Positions 17,829-27,115 of a stretch of DNA of 64,000 bases are shown here, piece after piece (within the stretch, counting starts at the first letter, position 1; the number at the start of each line of letters is the position of its first letter). The stretch is from Candidatus Riflebacteria bacterium HGW-Riflebacteria-1. Lineage in GTDB: Bacteria > Muiribacteriota > Ozemobacteria > Ozemobacterales > Ozemobacteraceae. The notes below the pieces were generated by a model that saw only the letters and a list, made by a program, of their open reading frames with translations, searched no databases and had not been told where the DNA came from. The position numbers were made by a program, and so were the translations under genes. The DNA lies in the NCBI GenBank assembly GCA_002839445.1, contig PGYB01000005.1, forward strand, positions 372,001-436,000. The letters are read 5' to 3'.

Positions 17829-18641
17829 CTAATTTTCGCTTTGCCATGAATGCAAAAAACATTCGCCGGCAATTGGTCGCCCGAGAAAATCTGTCGCGAT
17901 TTCGGAAAATGCCTCAGGACTGTCAGATACAAAGAAGGTTTCGCGCCCGGCAGATGTCGCGCATGAGTTGATGCGCCGTGCATGCAGCACCTCTTTGACC
18001 TCGCAGGCTGTTTCGCAGGCTGAATCAATCAGTCTGGTTTTTCCCTCAAAATACTCATTAATTAGTGTCTTTAACAGCGGGTAGTGCGTGCAGGCTAGAA
18101 TCAGCGAACTGACTTCCTGCTTTTTAAAGTCGCTCAAATACATGTTAAGAGCCATGCGGGCGATATCTGAATTCATGAGGTTCTCTTCGACAATCGGAAC
18201 CAGCAAAGGGCAGGCGCGGGCGAGAACTTTAAGATTGCAACGCAGGCGGATAATCCGGTCCTGATAAGCTCCAGATTTGATTGTGGCCCGGGTGCCGATT
18301 ACACCGACCGGACCGTCGCCAGCAATTTTAACAGCTGCGCGCACACCGGGGTCGATAACGCCGATTACCGGCAGCGAAGTTTCAGTTCTGAGAGAGCTCA
18401 ACGCCAGAGCAGAAGCTGTATTGCAGGCAATGACCAGCATTTTTACGTTTTGCAGCGACAAAAATGCTGCTATCTCAGATGAAAAGTTGCGAATTACCTG
18501 CACTGATTTGCTGCCATAAGGAACGCGCGCGGTGTCGCCAAAATATATCAGGTCTTCGTTGGGAAGCAGTGCGCGGATTTCCTTGAACACGGTTAATCCA
18601 CCGATACCTGAATCAAAAATGCCTATGGGTCTGTTATCCAT
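17829..18641 (-). CDS. murI: Glutamate racemase
   Basis: 270 residues from ATG 18641. The upstream extension overlaps the preceding gene and is not family-like. GIFDSGIGGLTVFKEI, the catalytic Cys in VIACNTASALAL and in LACTHYPLL, and the DSACETA end are all present. It makes D-glutamate for peptidoglycan, the substrate used by MurD, encoded nearby. Its ribosome site AGG lies in the last codons of the BMP-family gene, 4 bases before this ATG, so the two are coupled. Confidence 0.96.
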   Translation of the reverse strand: MDNRPIGIFDSGIGGLTVFKEIRALLPNEDLIYFGDTARVPYGSKSVQVIRNFSSEIAAFLSLQNVKMLVIACNTASALALSSLRTETSLPVIGVIDPGVRAAVKIAGDGPVGVIGTRATIKSGAYQDRIIRLRCNLKVLARACPLLVPIVEENLMNSDIARMALNMYLSDFKKQEVSSLILACTHYPLLKTLINEYFEGKTRLIDSACETACEVKEVLHARRINSCATSAGRETFFVSDSPEAFSEIATDFLGRPIAGECFLHSWQSEN

Positions 18642-18645
18642 TATT

Positions 18646-19680
18646 TTACCTGCCTGCTGCTCCAGTTTTGACCGTTCCGTCAATGATTGCTTTGCGAACA
18701 GAATTGAGCTCAGAGATGAGATCTTCACCGACCACCTTGAAGCTCAGCTGAAAGTCCGTGAGCCCGATTACGCCGTCTGAAAGTCCGAAGGAACGCTTGA
18801 TCGATTCAGGAGCTTTCTCTTCACAGATGTTTTTGCAGATGTTTTCGACGACGAGGTCGACGCGCTTGAGCATGCTGGTGAGAACCAGTCCAGGCGCCAG
18901 TGAGTCCTGATTCATGTCGACACCTATTACATGACTGCGCGATTTTACCGCTGCCGAAATGACGCCAAGTCCCGAAGCGCCCGCCGCCGGAAATATAACA
19001 TCACAGCCAGTGCGATACATGTCGAGGGCAAGATCTGAAGCATGCTCCGGATTGTTGAAGCCGCTGAAATCTTCGGCGACATACTGTTCAATAATCTCAG
19101 TGCTGTTAACCGCTGCCAGAGCGCCATTGCGATAGCCGGTGGCGAAGCGCTCGATTACCGGAATCTTGACGCCGCCGATGAAGCCAATTTTGCCGGTTTT
19201 GCTCACGCGCGCTGCGAGGTAGCCGCACAGGTATGCGCCCTCGTCTTCTCTGAAATAGATGCCTTTGATGTTGCCTTCGTCTATGTCTGAATCGATTATA
19301 AAGAACTTCAGATGCGGGTGTTCAGCAGAAACTTTTCTAATCGCGTCATTGAAACTGACACCGACAACAATTATTGCATCGAACTTCTGCCCCGCAAAAA
19401 AACGCAGCGACGCTTCGTGATCCTGCATGGTAGAAGGTTCTATGACGATTCCTTCAATGTTGAGGTTCTTCTCTGCCTGCTTTAGGCCGTCATACGCGTA
19501 ATCGTTGAAGCCTTTGTCGTTAAGCCCGCGCGGCGTTATCATCAGGCCAATTTTCTTCAGCGGCCCGGGGTCACCCTTTTGTTCTTTATTGCAACAGCCT
19601 GCTGCCAGCAGTGCTGCGAGCAGTATCAGAATTCCAGTGCCGAAAACTGATTTCTTGAAAAAAGACGGTTTTCGCGGCAT
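18646..19680 (-). CDS. BMP-family (Med-like) substrate-binding lipoprotein
   Basis: 344 residues from ATG 19680, supported by GGGAGG 8 bases upstream. The signal peptide ends in a clear lipobox LAAGC, so it is a lipoprotein. The rest matches the BMP/PnrA/Med family, with KIGLMITPRGLNDKGFND near the start, EGAYLCGYLAA, IGFIGGVKIPVIERF and PAAGASGLGVISA. Members bind purine nucleosides or similar ligands for an ABC importer. No permease or ATPase gene is adjacent, so the partner must be elsewhere or the protein acts as a sensor. Its first 55 bases overlap the end of the radical SAM gene. Confidence 0.88.
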   Translation of the reverse strand: MPRKPSFFKKSVFGTGILILLAALLAAGCCNKEQKGDPGPLKKIGLMITPRGLNDKGFNDYAYDGLKQAEKNLNIEGIVIEPSTMQDHEASLRFFAGQKFDAIIVVGVSFNDAIRKVSAEHPHLKFFIIDSDIDEGNIKGIYFREDEGAYLCGYLAARVSKTGKIGFIGGVKIPVIERFATGYRNGALAAVNSTEIIEQYVAEDFSGFNNPEHASDLALDMYRTGCDVIFPAAGASGLGVISAAVKSRSHVIGVDMNQDSLAPGLVLTSMLKRVDLVVENICKNICEEKAPESIKRSFGLSDGVIGLTDFQLSFKVVGEDLISELNSVRKAIIDGTVKTGAAGR

Positions 19681-21104
19681 GTGTTTGCCTCCCTTGCATA
19701 TTCGATAGCCAGTTCCGGGCCTGCCTGTGACAGCCATGACTGTCGCAGTGCTTCCTGGGGGCTTGCAAAACTTGTTTTTAGTTGCGCTGACAGCTTGTTC
19801 AGCTCCTCTTTGAGATACTTTACTGTGTGCTTCATTTCCTGGAGTGTGGGCGCCGGCTTGTTTTGCCATAAAGTTCGATGTTTTGGCACAAAAAGCGAAA
19901 ATGCGGCCGCGACATGACCGGCTGATGGCGCTGCTTTCACTACAGAATTGATAAAGTCTACGGTTGCATCGAGATCCTGCTGTTCTTCACCTGGCAGACA
20001 GGCAACAAAATACAGCTTGAGCTGCTCAAAGCCTGCGGCAAATATCTCGCGAACGCTCTCGATAAAGAGACTCTCGTTCATTGGCTTGTTTATAGCTGTT
20101 TGCAGCCTCTTGCTGCCGGTTTCCGGGGCCAGAGTTAATCCGGTAACGCCTGACTTGTGGAGTATTTCAAGCAGTTTCGGTTGCAACTTCTCCCATTTTA
20201 CCGATGAATTGCGGATTCTGATGTTGCGCTGCGCCAGCATGTTAAAAATTTCCTCGATCTGCGGGTGATCAAAAAGTGATGGTGCTATCAGCCCGAGATC
20301 GCTGCAGTCTGGGTGTTGATCTAGCCATTCTGCAAGCCTCGTCGGCTGTAGCGATCTAACCGGGTGGTAAATGGCTCTGGCAAGACAAAACGAGCAGTTT
20401 CGCGGGCAACCACGCATCAACTCAAGCAAATGCGCCCCGCCAAACGCGTTCTGGCTCGAAACAATGTGCGCGTAAGCCGGTTGCGTGTTGATGTCATGTA
20501 TTAACACTGGTGCGAGCATCTCGCCATGCGTTGCTGGCACCCAAACTCCTGGCAGCGCGGCAAGCTCATCAGGTTGCATGCCATTTTTCAGCAAAACATT
20601 CATAATTGAAGGTAACGCGGTTTCGGCCTCGCCTGGGACCAGCACATCGAAAATGCGACTGAGTGCCTGAGGATTCGACGCTACCGCAGCGCCGCCGGCT
20701 ATCATAAGCGGGTGATGATGATTGCGCTCTTCGGCTACGACTGGTATTCCCAGCGCAGCAAAAATGCCGGGGATCTTGTCAAAGTCTCCTTCATAGCTGA
20801 AAGAGAACATTATTATCGAAAAATCACCGAGTGGCCGACCGCTTTCAAATGAGTAAAAGGGTGGGGCGAGCGGTGATTCGGCCGCCAGTGCCGGAAAAAA
20901 CCTTTCGACGGCGATGCCTGGGGTCGTTGTCAGCAGCCTATGCACGGTCAAATAACCGAGGTTGCTCATTCCGAGACTGTAGAGATTTGGGTAAACCAGT
21001 GCCACATCAATGCTGCCAGCTGTGCACGATGGCAGATAATGTCTTTCGGTTGCTTTCAGCGAGCCGACGAGAGATTCATAATTATGGCGGTGTCTTAGTC
21101 CCAA
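19626..21104 (-). CDS. B12-binding-type radical SAM protein
   Basis: 492 residues. The N-terminal B12-binding-like region holds VALVYPNLYSLGMSNLGYL and PLMIAGGAAVASNP. The radical SAM core is marked by MRGCPRNCSFCLAR, the CxxxCxxC ligands of the [4Fe-4S] cluster, followed by ETGSKRLQ and an FVACLPGEE segment. Substrate unknown; close relatives are annotated only as radical SAM proteins. The start is uncertain: the only early start is TTG at 21104 without a ribosome site. The C-terminal end overlaps the BMP-family gene by 55 bases in another frame. Confidence 0.85.
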   Translation of the reverse strand: MGLRHRHNYESLVGSLKATERHYLPSCTAGSIDVALVYPNLYSLGMSNLGYLTVHRLLTTTPGIAVERFFPALAAESPLAPPFYSFESGRPLGDFSIIMFSFSYEGDFDKIPGIFAALGIPVVAEERNHHHPLMIAGGAAVASNPQALSRIFDVLVPGEAETALPSIMNVLLKNGMQPDELAALPGVWVPATHGEMLAPVLIHDINTQPAYAHIVSSQNAFGGAHLLELMRGCPRNCSFCLARAIYHPVRSLQPTRLAEWLDQHPDCSDLGLIAPSLFDHPQIEEIFNMLAQRNIRIRNSSVKWEKLQPKLLEILHKSGVTGLTLAPETGSKRLQTAINKPMNESLFIESVREIFAAGFEQLKLYFVACLPGEEQQDLDATVDFINSVVKAAPSAGHVAAAFSLFVPKHRTLWQNKPAPTLQEMKHTVKYLKEELNKLSAQLKTSFASPQEALRQSWLSQAGPELAIEYAREANTCRENRLFSRNQFSALEF

Positions 21105-21160
21105 AGTTTTGTGGTGCGCCAGGTCTTGCTGTGTGCACTTTTAGTCAGCAATTAGATAGA

Positions 21161-21191
21161 AACCAGGGAAAGGATATACCCTTCCCTGGTT
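21161..21191 (-). terminator. Hairpin downstream of ftsZ
   Basis: A perfect 10-base inverted repeat AACCAGGGAA (21161-21170) and TTCCCTGGTT (21182-21191) with an 11-base loop, 29 bases after the ftsZ stop. The U-tract on the minus strand is short and mixed (GGTTTCT), so termination may be partial. Confidence 0.6.
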
Positions 21192-21219
21192 CAGGTGTCA
21201 AATGCAAAGCAGTTTCAGG

Positions 21220-22350
21220 TCAGATCTTGCGCGCTCTCCTGCGCAGAAAGGCGGGAACTTCGCGGTCGTCGAGTGAAGCATTGTAGGAGGGGCTTGCATT
21301 GATGGCTACCGGCTGCGGAATTTCGATATGCGGGCGGTTAACGGTGCGCAGTTCGTCGAGAATGCGTTTCTTGTTGTCAATTGCCGATCTGGCTTCTTCG
21401 CCAAAACCGGTGGCAATTACAGTAATCTTGATTTCGTCGCCCATATCGTCGTTTACAGCATGGCCGTAAATGATGTTGGCATCGGGGTCAACTACTTCCT
21501 GCACGATAGAGCAGGCCTTGTTGACTTCGTGTATGCCAAGGTTTCTGCTGGCAGTGATATTCATCAGAACGCCCTTGGCGCCCTGAATTGAAGATTCGAG
21601 CAGCGGGCTGGAAATAGCCATCTGAGCTGCGGTTACCGCGCGGTTTTCGCCGGATGCGGTGCCTATACCCATGAGAGCTGAGCCGGCCTGGCTCATAATA
21701 GTCTTTACATCGGCAAAGTCTGTGTTGATAAGACCGGGCACGATGATGAGGTCAGAAATGCCCTGCACGCCCTGGCGCAGAATATCATCTGCATAGCCAA
21801 AGGCTTCGAGCATTGTTACGTTTTCTTTTGAGATTTCGAGCAGTTTGTCGTTGGGGATCACGATGATCGCATCGACTCTGTCTTTGAGATTTTTGATGCC
21901 GTGTTCAGCGGCATTCGCGCGTTTGCGTCCTTCAAAAGTGAAAGGCCTGGTAACAACTGCAACTGTCAGTGCACCAATCTCGCGGGCGATTTCGGCTACG
22001 ATCGGTGCAGCGCCAGTTCCTGTGCCGCCACCCATGCCGGCTGTAATAAATACCATGTCGGCGCCTTCAAGAACTTCGGCGATATGGTCTCTATCTTCTT
22101 CGGCAGCTTTTTTGCCAATTTCGAAATTTGCGCCTGCACCCAGACCTTTAGTTAGCTTGTCGCCAAGCTGGATCTTGATTTTCGCATTCGAATTGGTCAA
22201 CGCCTGTGCATCGGTGTTGGCTGCTATGAACTCTACACCTGACAGGTTTGCCTCGATCATTCTGTTGACCGCGTTCATTCCGCCGCCACCTACGCCAATT
22301 ACCTTAATTTCAGCATTTTCTGCTGCCGCCTGATTAAAATCGAACACCAT
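21220..22350 (-). CDS. ftsZ: Cell division protein FtsZ
   Basis: 376 residues. The tubulin-like GTPase has [14 protein letters not shown], the signature [10 protein letters not shown] and the T7-loop region [12 protein letters not shown]. The C-terminal conserved peptide [13 protein letters not shown] binds FtsA. ATG 22350 is preceded by a strong AGGAGG site, ruling out the 36-base longer start. It polymerises into the Z-ring. It is the last gene of the ftsQ-ftsA-ftsZ block, 62 bases after ftsA, with a terminator hairpin behind it. Confidence 0.99.
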   Translation of the reverse strand: MVFDFNQAAAENAEIKVIGVGGGGMNAVNRMIEANLSGVEFIAANTDAQALTNSNAKIKIQLGDKLTKGLGAGANFEIGKKAAEEDRDHIAEVLEGADMVFITAGMGGGTGTGAAPIVAEIAREIGALTVAVVTRPFTFEGRKRANAAEHGIKNLKDRVDAIIVIPNDKLLEISKENVTMLEAFGYADDILRQGVQGISDLIIVPGLINTDFADVKTIMSQAGSALMGIGTASGENRAVTAAQMAISSPLLESSIQGAKGVLMNITASRNLGIHEVNKACSIVQEVVDPDANIIYGHAVNDDMGDEIKITVIATGFGEEARSAIDNKKRILDELRTVNRPHIEIPQPVAINASPSYNASLDDREVPAFLRRRARKI

Positions 22351-22412
22351 GCCCGCCTCCTTATTTACTGCTTTGCCTTTGTGCAAATTCGGTATATTTT
22401 ATCTCTGATTTC

Positions 22413-23642
22413 TTAATCCGTAAAGAACTTTTTTAACACAGATTGTATTCGGTCAACTATACCACCAAATGCTCCTTTTTCTCTGGTGGGTGTGCGATAA
22501 TTTTGTGCTCCATATCTGATAAGTCCAAGAGCTGTTGAAAACTTTGGATTCCGCACCTGTTCACGAAGTCCGGTTATGTCGACCGGCAGTCCACGTCTTA
22601 CCGGCAGTCCTAAAATTTCTTCGGCTAATTCAGGGCACCCGGTCATAAGCGAACTGCCGCCGGTTAGAACCACCCCGGCGGGTATGACGTCCAACGCGAC
22701 GTGCTTCTCTATCTGTGCCTTGACTTCAAAAAATATCTCTTCCATTCGCGGTTCTATGATCTCGGCCAGAAAACGCTGTGGATACTGCTTGATCCGCTCG
22801 CCCCCGGCAACTGGAACATCTATTATCATCTGTTCGTCGACAAGGTCTGAACAGGCGACGCCAGAATTGATTTTGAGATCTTCTGCGGCTACTGTTGAGG
22901 TTTTCAGCCCAACCGCGATATCGTTGGTCACCAGGCGACCACCCACATCGATACTGTGTGAGTGAATTACATGGCCATTCTGAAAAATTATCAGATCAGT
23001 GGTGCCACCACCGATGTCGACAAGAACCACGCCGAGCTTCTTTTCGTCTTCAGAAAGAACTGCCATGCTTGAAGCATACTGCTGCAGCACAACGTCATCA
23101 ACTTTGAGCTTTGCCATTTCGCAGCACTTTATTATGTTCTGCATGGCTGTAATTGCGCCGGTCACGATGTGCACCTGAGCTTCAAGGCGACCGCCGATCA
23201 TGCCGAGCGGATTGTTGATGTCTTTCTGTTCATCTACAACAAATTCACGGGGGAGAATGTGAATGATATCCTGATGCGGTGGTATTGATATTGCCGTTTT
23301 GGCATTCTCTACCGCACGGTCAATGTCTTCTGAAGAGATTTCCTGGTTGTTGCCCTTTATAGCAACTATGCCCTGACTGTTCATCGAGCAGATGTGCGAC
23401 CCGGCGATGCCAACATAGACGTTGTCGATTACGACGTCAGCAGACTTTTCGGCTTCTTCGACCGCATTGATGATTGCTTCGGTGGTGCGCTCAATATCGA
23501 CGATGGTGCCCTTTTTGACGCCATCGCCGGAAGAAGCATGGCCAACGCCGAGCACGTTAATGGTGCGCCCACCCTGGAGCTCACCAATCACAGCACAGAC
23601 TTTGGTTGTGCCAATATCAAGGCCTACAATTAAATCATCCAC
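22413..23642 (-). CDS. ftsA: Cell division protein FtsA
   Basis: 409 residues. Actin-like ATPase with IVGLDIGTTKVCAVIGE (phosphate 1), the 1C subdomain after it, VLVDIGGGTTDLIIF (phosphate 2) and VLTGGSSLMTGC. It anchors FtsZ to the membrane through a C-terminal amphipathic helix (RIQSVLKKFF). GTG 23642 is chosen because GAGGT lies about 10 bases upstream and the codon overlaps the ftsQ stop (GTGGATGA); a GTG at 23675 is the longer alternative. Confidence 0.97.
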   Translation of the reverse strand: MDDLIVGLDIGTTKVCAVIGELQGGRTINVLGVGHASSGDGVKKGTIVDIERTTEAIINAVEEAEKSADVVIDNVYVGIAGSHICSMNSQGIVAIKGNNQEISSEDIDRAVENAKTAISIPPHQDIIHILPREFVVDEQKDINNPLGMIGGRLEAQVHIVTGAITAMQNIIKCCEMAKLKVDDVVLQQYASSMAVLSEDEKKLGVVLVDIGGGTTDLIIFQNGHVIHSHSIDVGGRLVTNDIAVGLKTSTVAAEDLKINSGVACSDLVDEQMIIDVPVAGGERIKQYPQRFLAEIIEPRMEEIFFEVKAQIEKHVALDVIPAGVVLTGGSSLMTGCPELAEEILGLPVRRGLPVDITGLREQVRNPKFSTALGLIRYGAQNYRTPTREKGAFGGIVDRIQSVLKKFFTD

Positions 23643-24555
23643 CAGCAACTGGACCTCTACCCCCTTCTTTTGCACCGCTACTCTTTCTGGGTCGAACGAC
23701 TATTTGATTCGGTGCTCTCATATCAAGGTAGATAGGTTCTACATTATTCTTTCTAAGGTTGTCAAGGAGTGCACGCAAAAAATCGTAGCGATTTTTAAAA
23801 TCTTCAAGGCTGCGGGGATACACTTTTTCGCCGCTAAGCAATATCAGATAAGGGTTTTGCATGCTTTGGAAGTTGATTTCTGATATTTGTTCAAGTATAC
23901 GGCTTTCTAAAGATTTTACCCAGTTGTGTGCAACATAGAACCCGTCGTTACTGTTAACATTATCTCCTGCTCGGCATGTTTCAAGATTCAGACCGGTAAC
24001 AAGAGGCAGATCTTTTTCTCCGTAACCTTCTGTGTTGATGATTATGCCGTCATCCGCGATCTCGTAGAATGCCGTGCCCACCTTTGCATACAAAAAAGGC
24101 GTGCGCTCAATGATCGTCATTTTGAGGTTGTAGAGGCCATCCAGATCGACCTTTACATCTTTAACCAGAGGCTCAGTCATGATGCGGCGCTTGATCAGTT
24201 CGCGGTCAAGCTTGAACAGATTGAGTCCGGGCGCCAGTCCTGCTGTTTTAAGAACCTGTTCGCGGCTTAAATTGCTGTTGCCGACAACTTCGAGAGTTTT
24301 CACCTCAAAATATGAAGTTGCAAAAAACAGGTGGCGCAACTGCGTTATTGCCAGATAGCACAACGCGGCAATAATCAGCACAAAACCAAGTGCACGCGCC
24401 GGCCGCGCCAGTCGTGCAAAATGGTTGAGCTTGGTGCGATACTGCCGGCGCCGAAGTTTTTCCCGCGTTTCATTGGGAAGCTCTGATCTGGCAGGCTTCA
24501 CGTACGCACGATTGGATCTTGAAAAATCTTCTGGCAAGTTGATTCCATACGACAA
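23635..24555 (-). CDS. ftsQ: Cell division protein FtsQ/DivIB
   Basis: 306 residues. A basic cytosolic N terminus of about 53 residues, one TM at about 54-72, and a POTRA domain starting FEVKTLEVVGNSNLSREQVLK, followed by the FtsQ beta domain. It scaffolds FtsB/FtsL and later divisome proteins. The start is a TTG at 24555 without a clear ribosome site, so it may lie a few codons downstream. The stop overlaps ftsA by 8 bases. Position and domain order support the name more than sequence identity does. Confidence 0.88.
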   Translation of the reverse strand: MSYGINLPEDFSRSNRAYVKPARSELPNETREKLRRRQYRTKLNHFARLARPARALGFVLIIAALCYLAITQLRHLFFATSYFEVKTLEVVGNSNLSREQVLKTAGLAPGLNLFKLDRELIKRRIMTEPLVKDVKVDLDGLYNLKMTIIERTPFLYAKVGTAFYEIADDGIIINTEGYGEKDLPLVTGLNLETCRAGDNVNSNDGFYVAHNWVKSLESRILEQISEINFQSMQNPYLILLSGEKVYPRSLEDFKNRYDFLRALLDNLRKNNVEPIYLDMRAPNQIVVRPRKSSGAKEGGRGPVAGG

Positions 24556-24845
24556 ACAGAATGTTGAATAATATCACTATACCACCACCATTTACAAGAC
24601 AGTAATTCTCGGCCAAAATCAGTCATTATATATTGATCGTGATTGTTGTCGAATCAGCAAAACGACTAAAATATTGACAGCCACTCTACTCCGCATGGAT
24701 GAATAAGAAAAGGATGAATATCATTGGTCGGTTAACTCCAATCCTGACACTCACAGGTATTTGGCTGTCTATGACTTTCGCGAAGGGCGAAGTCAGCACA
24801 TTGCTATTATTAATGGTTTAAACACGCATCTGCAAATGCCGTGCG
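24556..24845. other. Gap between murG and ftsQ, 290 bp
   Basis: It holds the ftsQ promoter and splits the division cluster into two transcription blocks. On the plus strand, 24699-24821 can encode a 40-residue hydrophobic peptide starting MNKKRMNIIGR, but its ribosome site touches the internal ATG and no convincing -10 follows the TTGACA at 24674, so it is not called. An imperfect hairpin near 24774-24795 could end the murG transcript. Confidence 0.45.
24625..24652 (-). promoter_or_regulatory. Predicted promoter of ftsQ-ftsA-ftsZ
   Basis: On the minus strand, TCGACA (24652-24647), 16-base spacer, perfect TATAAT (24630-24625), about 70 bases ahead of ftsQ. A second weaker pair (TTGTAA 24597-24592, TATTAT 24573-24568, spacer 18) is almost on top of the start codon. 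Confidence 0.55.
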
Positions 24846-25931
24846 CTATGCGTTATTCAATAGTTGGCCGATCTGGTGTAAAATTCGGTCTTCTACATCT
24901 GCCGGACGGCTTTTTGCCGATGCTTCGGCCATTCTGGCAAGAGTGTCGCCGTTGGCAAGTTCGGAGATGTGCTTTATCAGGGTGTCGCCATTCAGTTCGC
25001 AATCGAGGAGAAGACGTGCGGCGCCCATTTCTTCGAGGACACGCGCATTCTTTTCCTGGTGATTGTCTGTTGCAAACGGAAAGGGCACCAGAATTGCAGG
25101 CTTTCGGCACACGGCAATCTCGGACAATATCGTTGCTCCGGCCCGCGAAATAAGCAGGTCGGCAGCGTCAAAAGCTTCTTTCATTTCGTGTAGATATGGA
25201 AGCAACTGATAGTTAGGTGGCAGTTCTCCAATTTCACCTTTTACCATCTCAAAGTCGCGTTCGCCTGAAATATGTATCAATCTAACATTGGGCTGGTTAG
25301 TCAGCCAGTTTTTTACCAGTTCGATGCATGCGCGATTTATTGACAGTGCACCTCGTGAACCACCGACCGCCAGAATGACAAATTCGCCCGGTGCTTTGGC
25401 AAAGCGTTGTGATACTGCCACGTTTTTTAAAAAAGCAGATCTTACCGGGTTTCCGGTCACTACTACGCGGTTTCCGTCTTCTGGTGCGGCAGAGGCGTAG
25501 GTTAACAATACTTTTTTCGCCCAGCCTGCAAAAATGCGGTTGGTTACGCCCATGGCGGCATTCTGTTCGTGGATGACGGCCGGAACGCCGAGCAGACGTG
25601 CAGCAGCCAATGCCGGAAAAGCAACAAAGCCGCCGGTGGTTACCAGCAGGTCAGGTCGAAAGTTTTTAAGATGGCTCACTGCGTCTGATATACCGGCAAG
25701 ATTAACCAATGGAAAGCTGAGCCATTTGAGACTGAAGCTCCTCGGCATGCCCTGCGCGCGGACTCCGAAGAATTCGATGTTTGTTTCCCGGGAAACAATC
25801 TTGTCTTCCATGCCGCCCTTTACGCCAACATAGCCGCTGCTAAAGTTGTATTTCTGTTGCAGTATTTCTTTTATGGCGAGCGCGGGATAAATATGGCCAC
25901 CGGTGCCGCCACCACTGAAGACGATTTTCAC
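24846..25931 (-). CDS. murG: UDP-GlcNAc:undecaprenyl-PP-MurNAc-pentapeptide GlcNAc transferase MurG
   Basis: 361 residues, full length. GT-B glycosyltransferase with the N-terminal GGGTGGHIYPALAI loop, HEQNAAMGVTNR in the middle, a GGSRGALSIN loop and the C-terminal UDP-GlcNAc site SRAGATILSEIA. It turns lipid I into lipid II on the inner face of the membrane. It overlaps ftsW by 4 bases and ends the murD-ftsW-murG block. Confidence 0.98.
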   Translation of the reverse strand: MKIVFSGGGTGGHIYPALAIKEILQQKYNFSSGYVGVKGGMEDKIVSRETNIEFFGVRAQGMPRSFSLKWLSFPLVNLAGISDAVSHLKNFRPDLLVTTGGFVAFPALAAARLLGVPAVIHEQNAAMGVTNRIFAGWAKKVLLTYASAAPEDGNRVVVTGNPVRSAFLKNVAVSQRFAKAPGEFVILAVGGSRGALSINRACIELVKNWLTNQPNVRLIHISGERDFEMVKGEIGELPPNYQLLPYLHEMKEAFDAADLLISRAGATILSEIAVCRKPAILVPFPFATDNHQEKNARVLEEMGAARLLLDCELNGDTLIKHISELANGDTLARMAEASAKSRPADVEDRILHQIGQLLNNA

Positions 25932-27115
25932 GGTTGTCTTCTCCTGACCAGACCCGATGTTAGTGGATCGTTGAACTGCCCTGAAAAAGGTGTCGCTCTG
26001 GCTTCTTCAACGGCGTGTTTGCTTGATCCGTATCGCGAAATGTTGAGCAAAATTCCCATGCCTACTGCAAGAAAAAGCAGACTTGAGCCCCCGTAACTTA
26101 TGAAAGGCAATGTAATACCGGTTGTCGGCATAAGGCTCAGCACAACTCCAATGTTTACAACAACCTGCAAACCGACAATTGCCGTGATGCCAGAGGCAAG
26201 AAGAAACCCGAAACTGTCGGGCGCGCGGGTGGCAATGTAGACGCCACGCCAGATGAGCACAAAAAACATTATCAATACAACGATGCCGCCTATCAATCCA
26301 AGTTCTTCGCAGATAATCGCAAAAATGAAATCAGTGTGGCGTTCAGGCAGAATAAAGAATTTTTGTCTGCTCTGTCCGAGTCCCAGTCCCCAGAAACCAC
26401 CCGAACCAATCGCGACCAGCGATTGAATTATGTGATAGCCACTGGTCCTGGCGTTTTCCCATGGATCGAGAAAAGCCATGAGCCGCCGCACGCGATATCC
26501 TGCCTGAAAAATAAGCGCGAAGATGCCGATAAAACCTATTGCGCCAATAGCTGACAGATAGGCCAGCGAGCCGTTTCCAAGAAAATAGAGAACAAGGTAG
26601 GTGCCAAGAATCAGAGCCGCTGTCGACAGGTTTGGCTCTTTGTAGATCAGCAGAAAAATAACAGCTGCAATGGTGAGATCAGGCAGGAGTCCGTGCATAA
26701 AGTTTCTGATACGGTCCTGGCGTATAGATATCGAGTGTGCGACGTAGATCACAAAGCAGAGTTTGGCAAATTCAGAAGGCTGAAAGCCTACGCCGCCAAA
26801 GCGCAGCCAGCGCTTGGCTCCACCAATATCGCGTGCCACTCCAGGAACCAGAATCAGGATCAACAGAAAAACAGAAAGGCCAAGCAGGGGAACTGCAAGT
26901 TTTTCGAGCTTCTGATAAGGAACAAGAGAAAAGCCGAGCATGGCCAGCAGGCCGGTAATTACCCAGACCAGTTGTCGTTTGAAATAGTAAAGGCCGTCTG
27001 ACATCGTAGCAAGTGAGGTTACTGAGCTGGCTGAGTAGACCATAATCAGTCCGAGGCCCATCAGGGCAACTACTACGAAGAGCAATATGTGGTCGAAGTG
27101 TCGTGTTTTTGTCAT
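25928..27115 (-). CDS. ftsW: Peptidoglycan glycosyltransferase FtsW (SEDS family)
   Basis: 395 residues with about ten membrane segments. SEDS hallmarks include MVYSASSVTS in TM1-2, GGAKRWLRFGGVGFQPSEFAKL, GFWGLGLGQSRQKFFILPERHTDFIFAI and PTTGITLPFISYGGSSL. It polymerises lipid II at the septum with a class B PBP. It overlaps both murD and murG by 4 bases, so the three are translationally coupled. Confidence 0.97.
   Translation of the reverse strand: MTKTRHFDHILLFVVVALMGLGLIMVYSASSVTSLATMSDGLYYFKRQLVWVITGLLAMLGFSLVPYQKLEKLAVPLLGLSVFLLILILVPGVARDIGGAKRWLRFGGVGFQPSEFAKLCFVIYVAHSISIRQDRIRNFMHGLLPDLTIAAVIFLLIYKEPNLSTAALILGTYLVLYFLGNGSLAYLSAIGAIGFIGIFALIFQAGYRVRRLMAFLDPWENARTSGYHIIQSLVAIGSGGFWGLGLGQSRQKFFILPERHTDFIFAIICEELGLIGGIVVLIMFFVLIWRGVYIATRAPDSFGFLLASGITAIVGLQVVVNIGVVLSLMPTTGITLPFISYGGSSLLFLAVGMGILLNISRYGSSKHAVEEARATPFSGQFNDPLTSGLVRRRQP

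Noticed and set aside
24699..24821. 40-codon hydrophobic ORF in the murG-ftsQ gap
   Set aside because: Hydrophobic and tempting, but the ribosome site is wrongly spaced and no promoter fits; recorded only in the gap entry.
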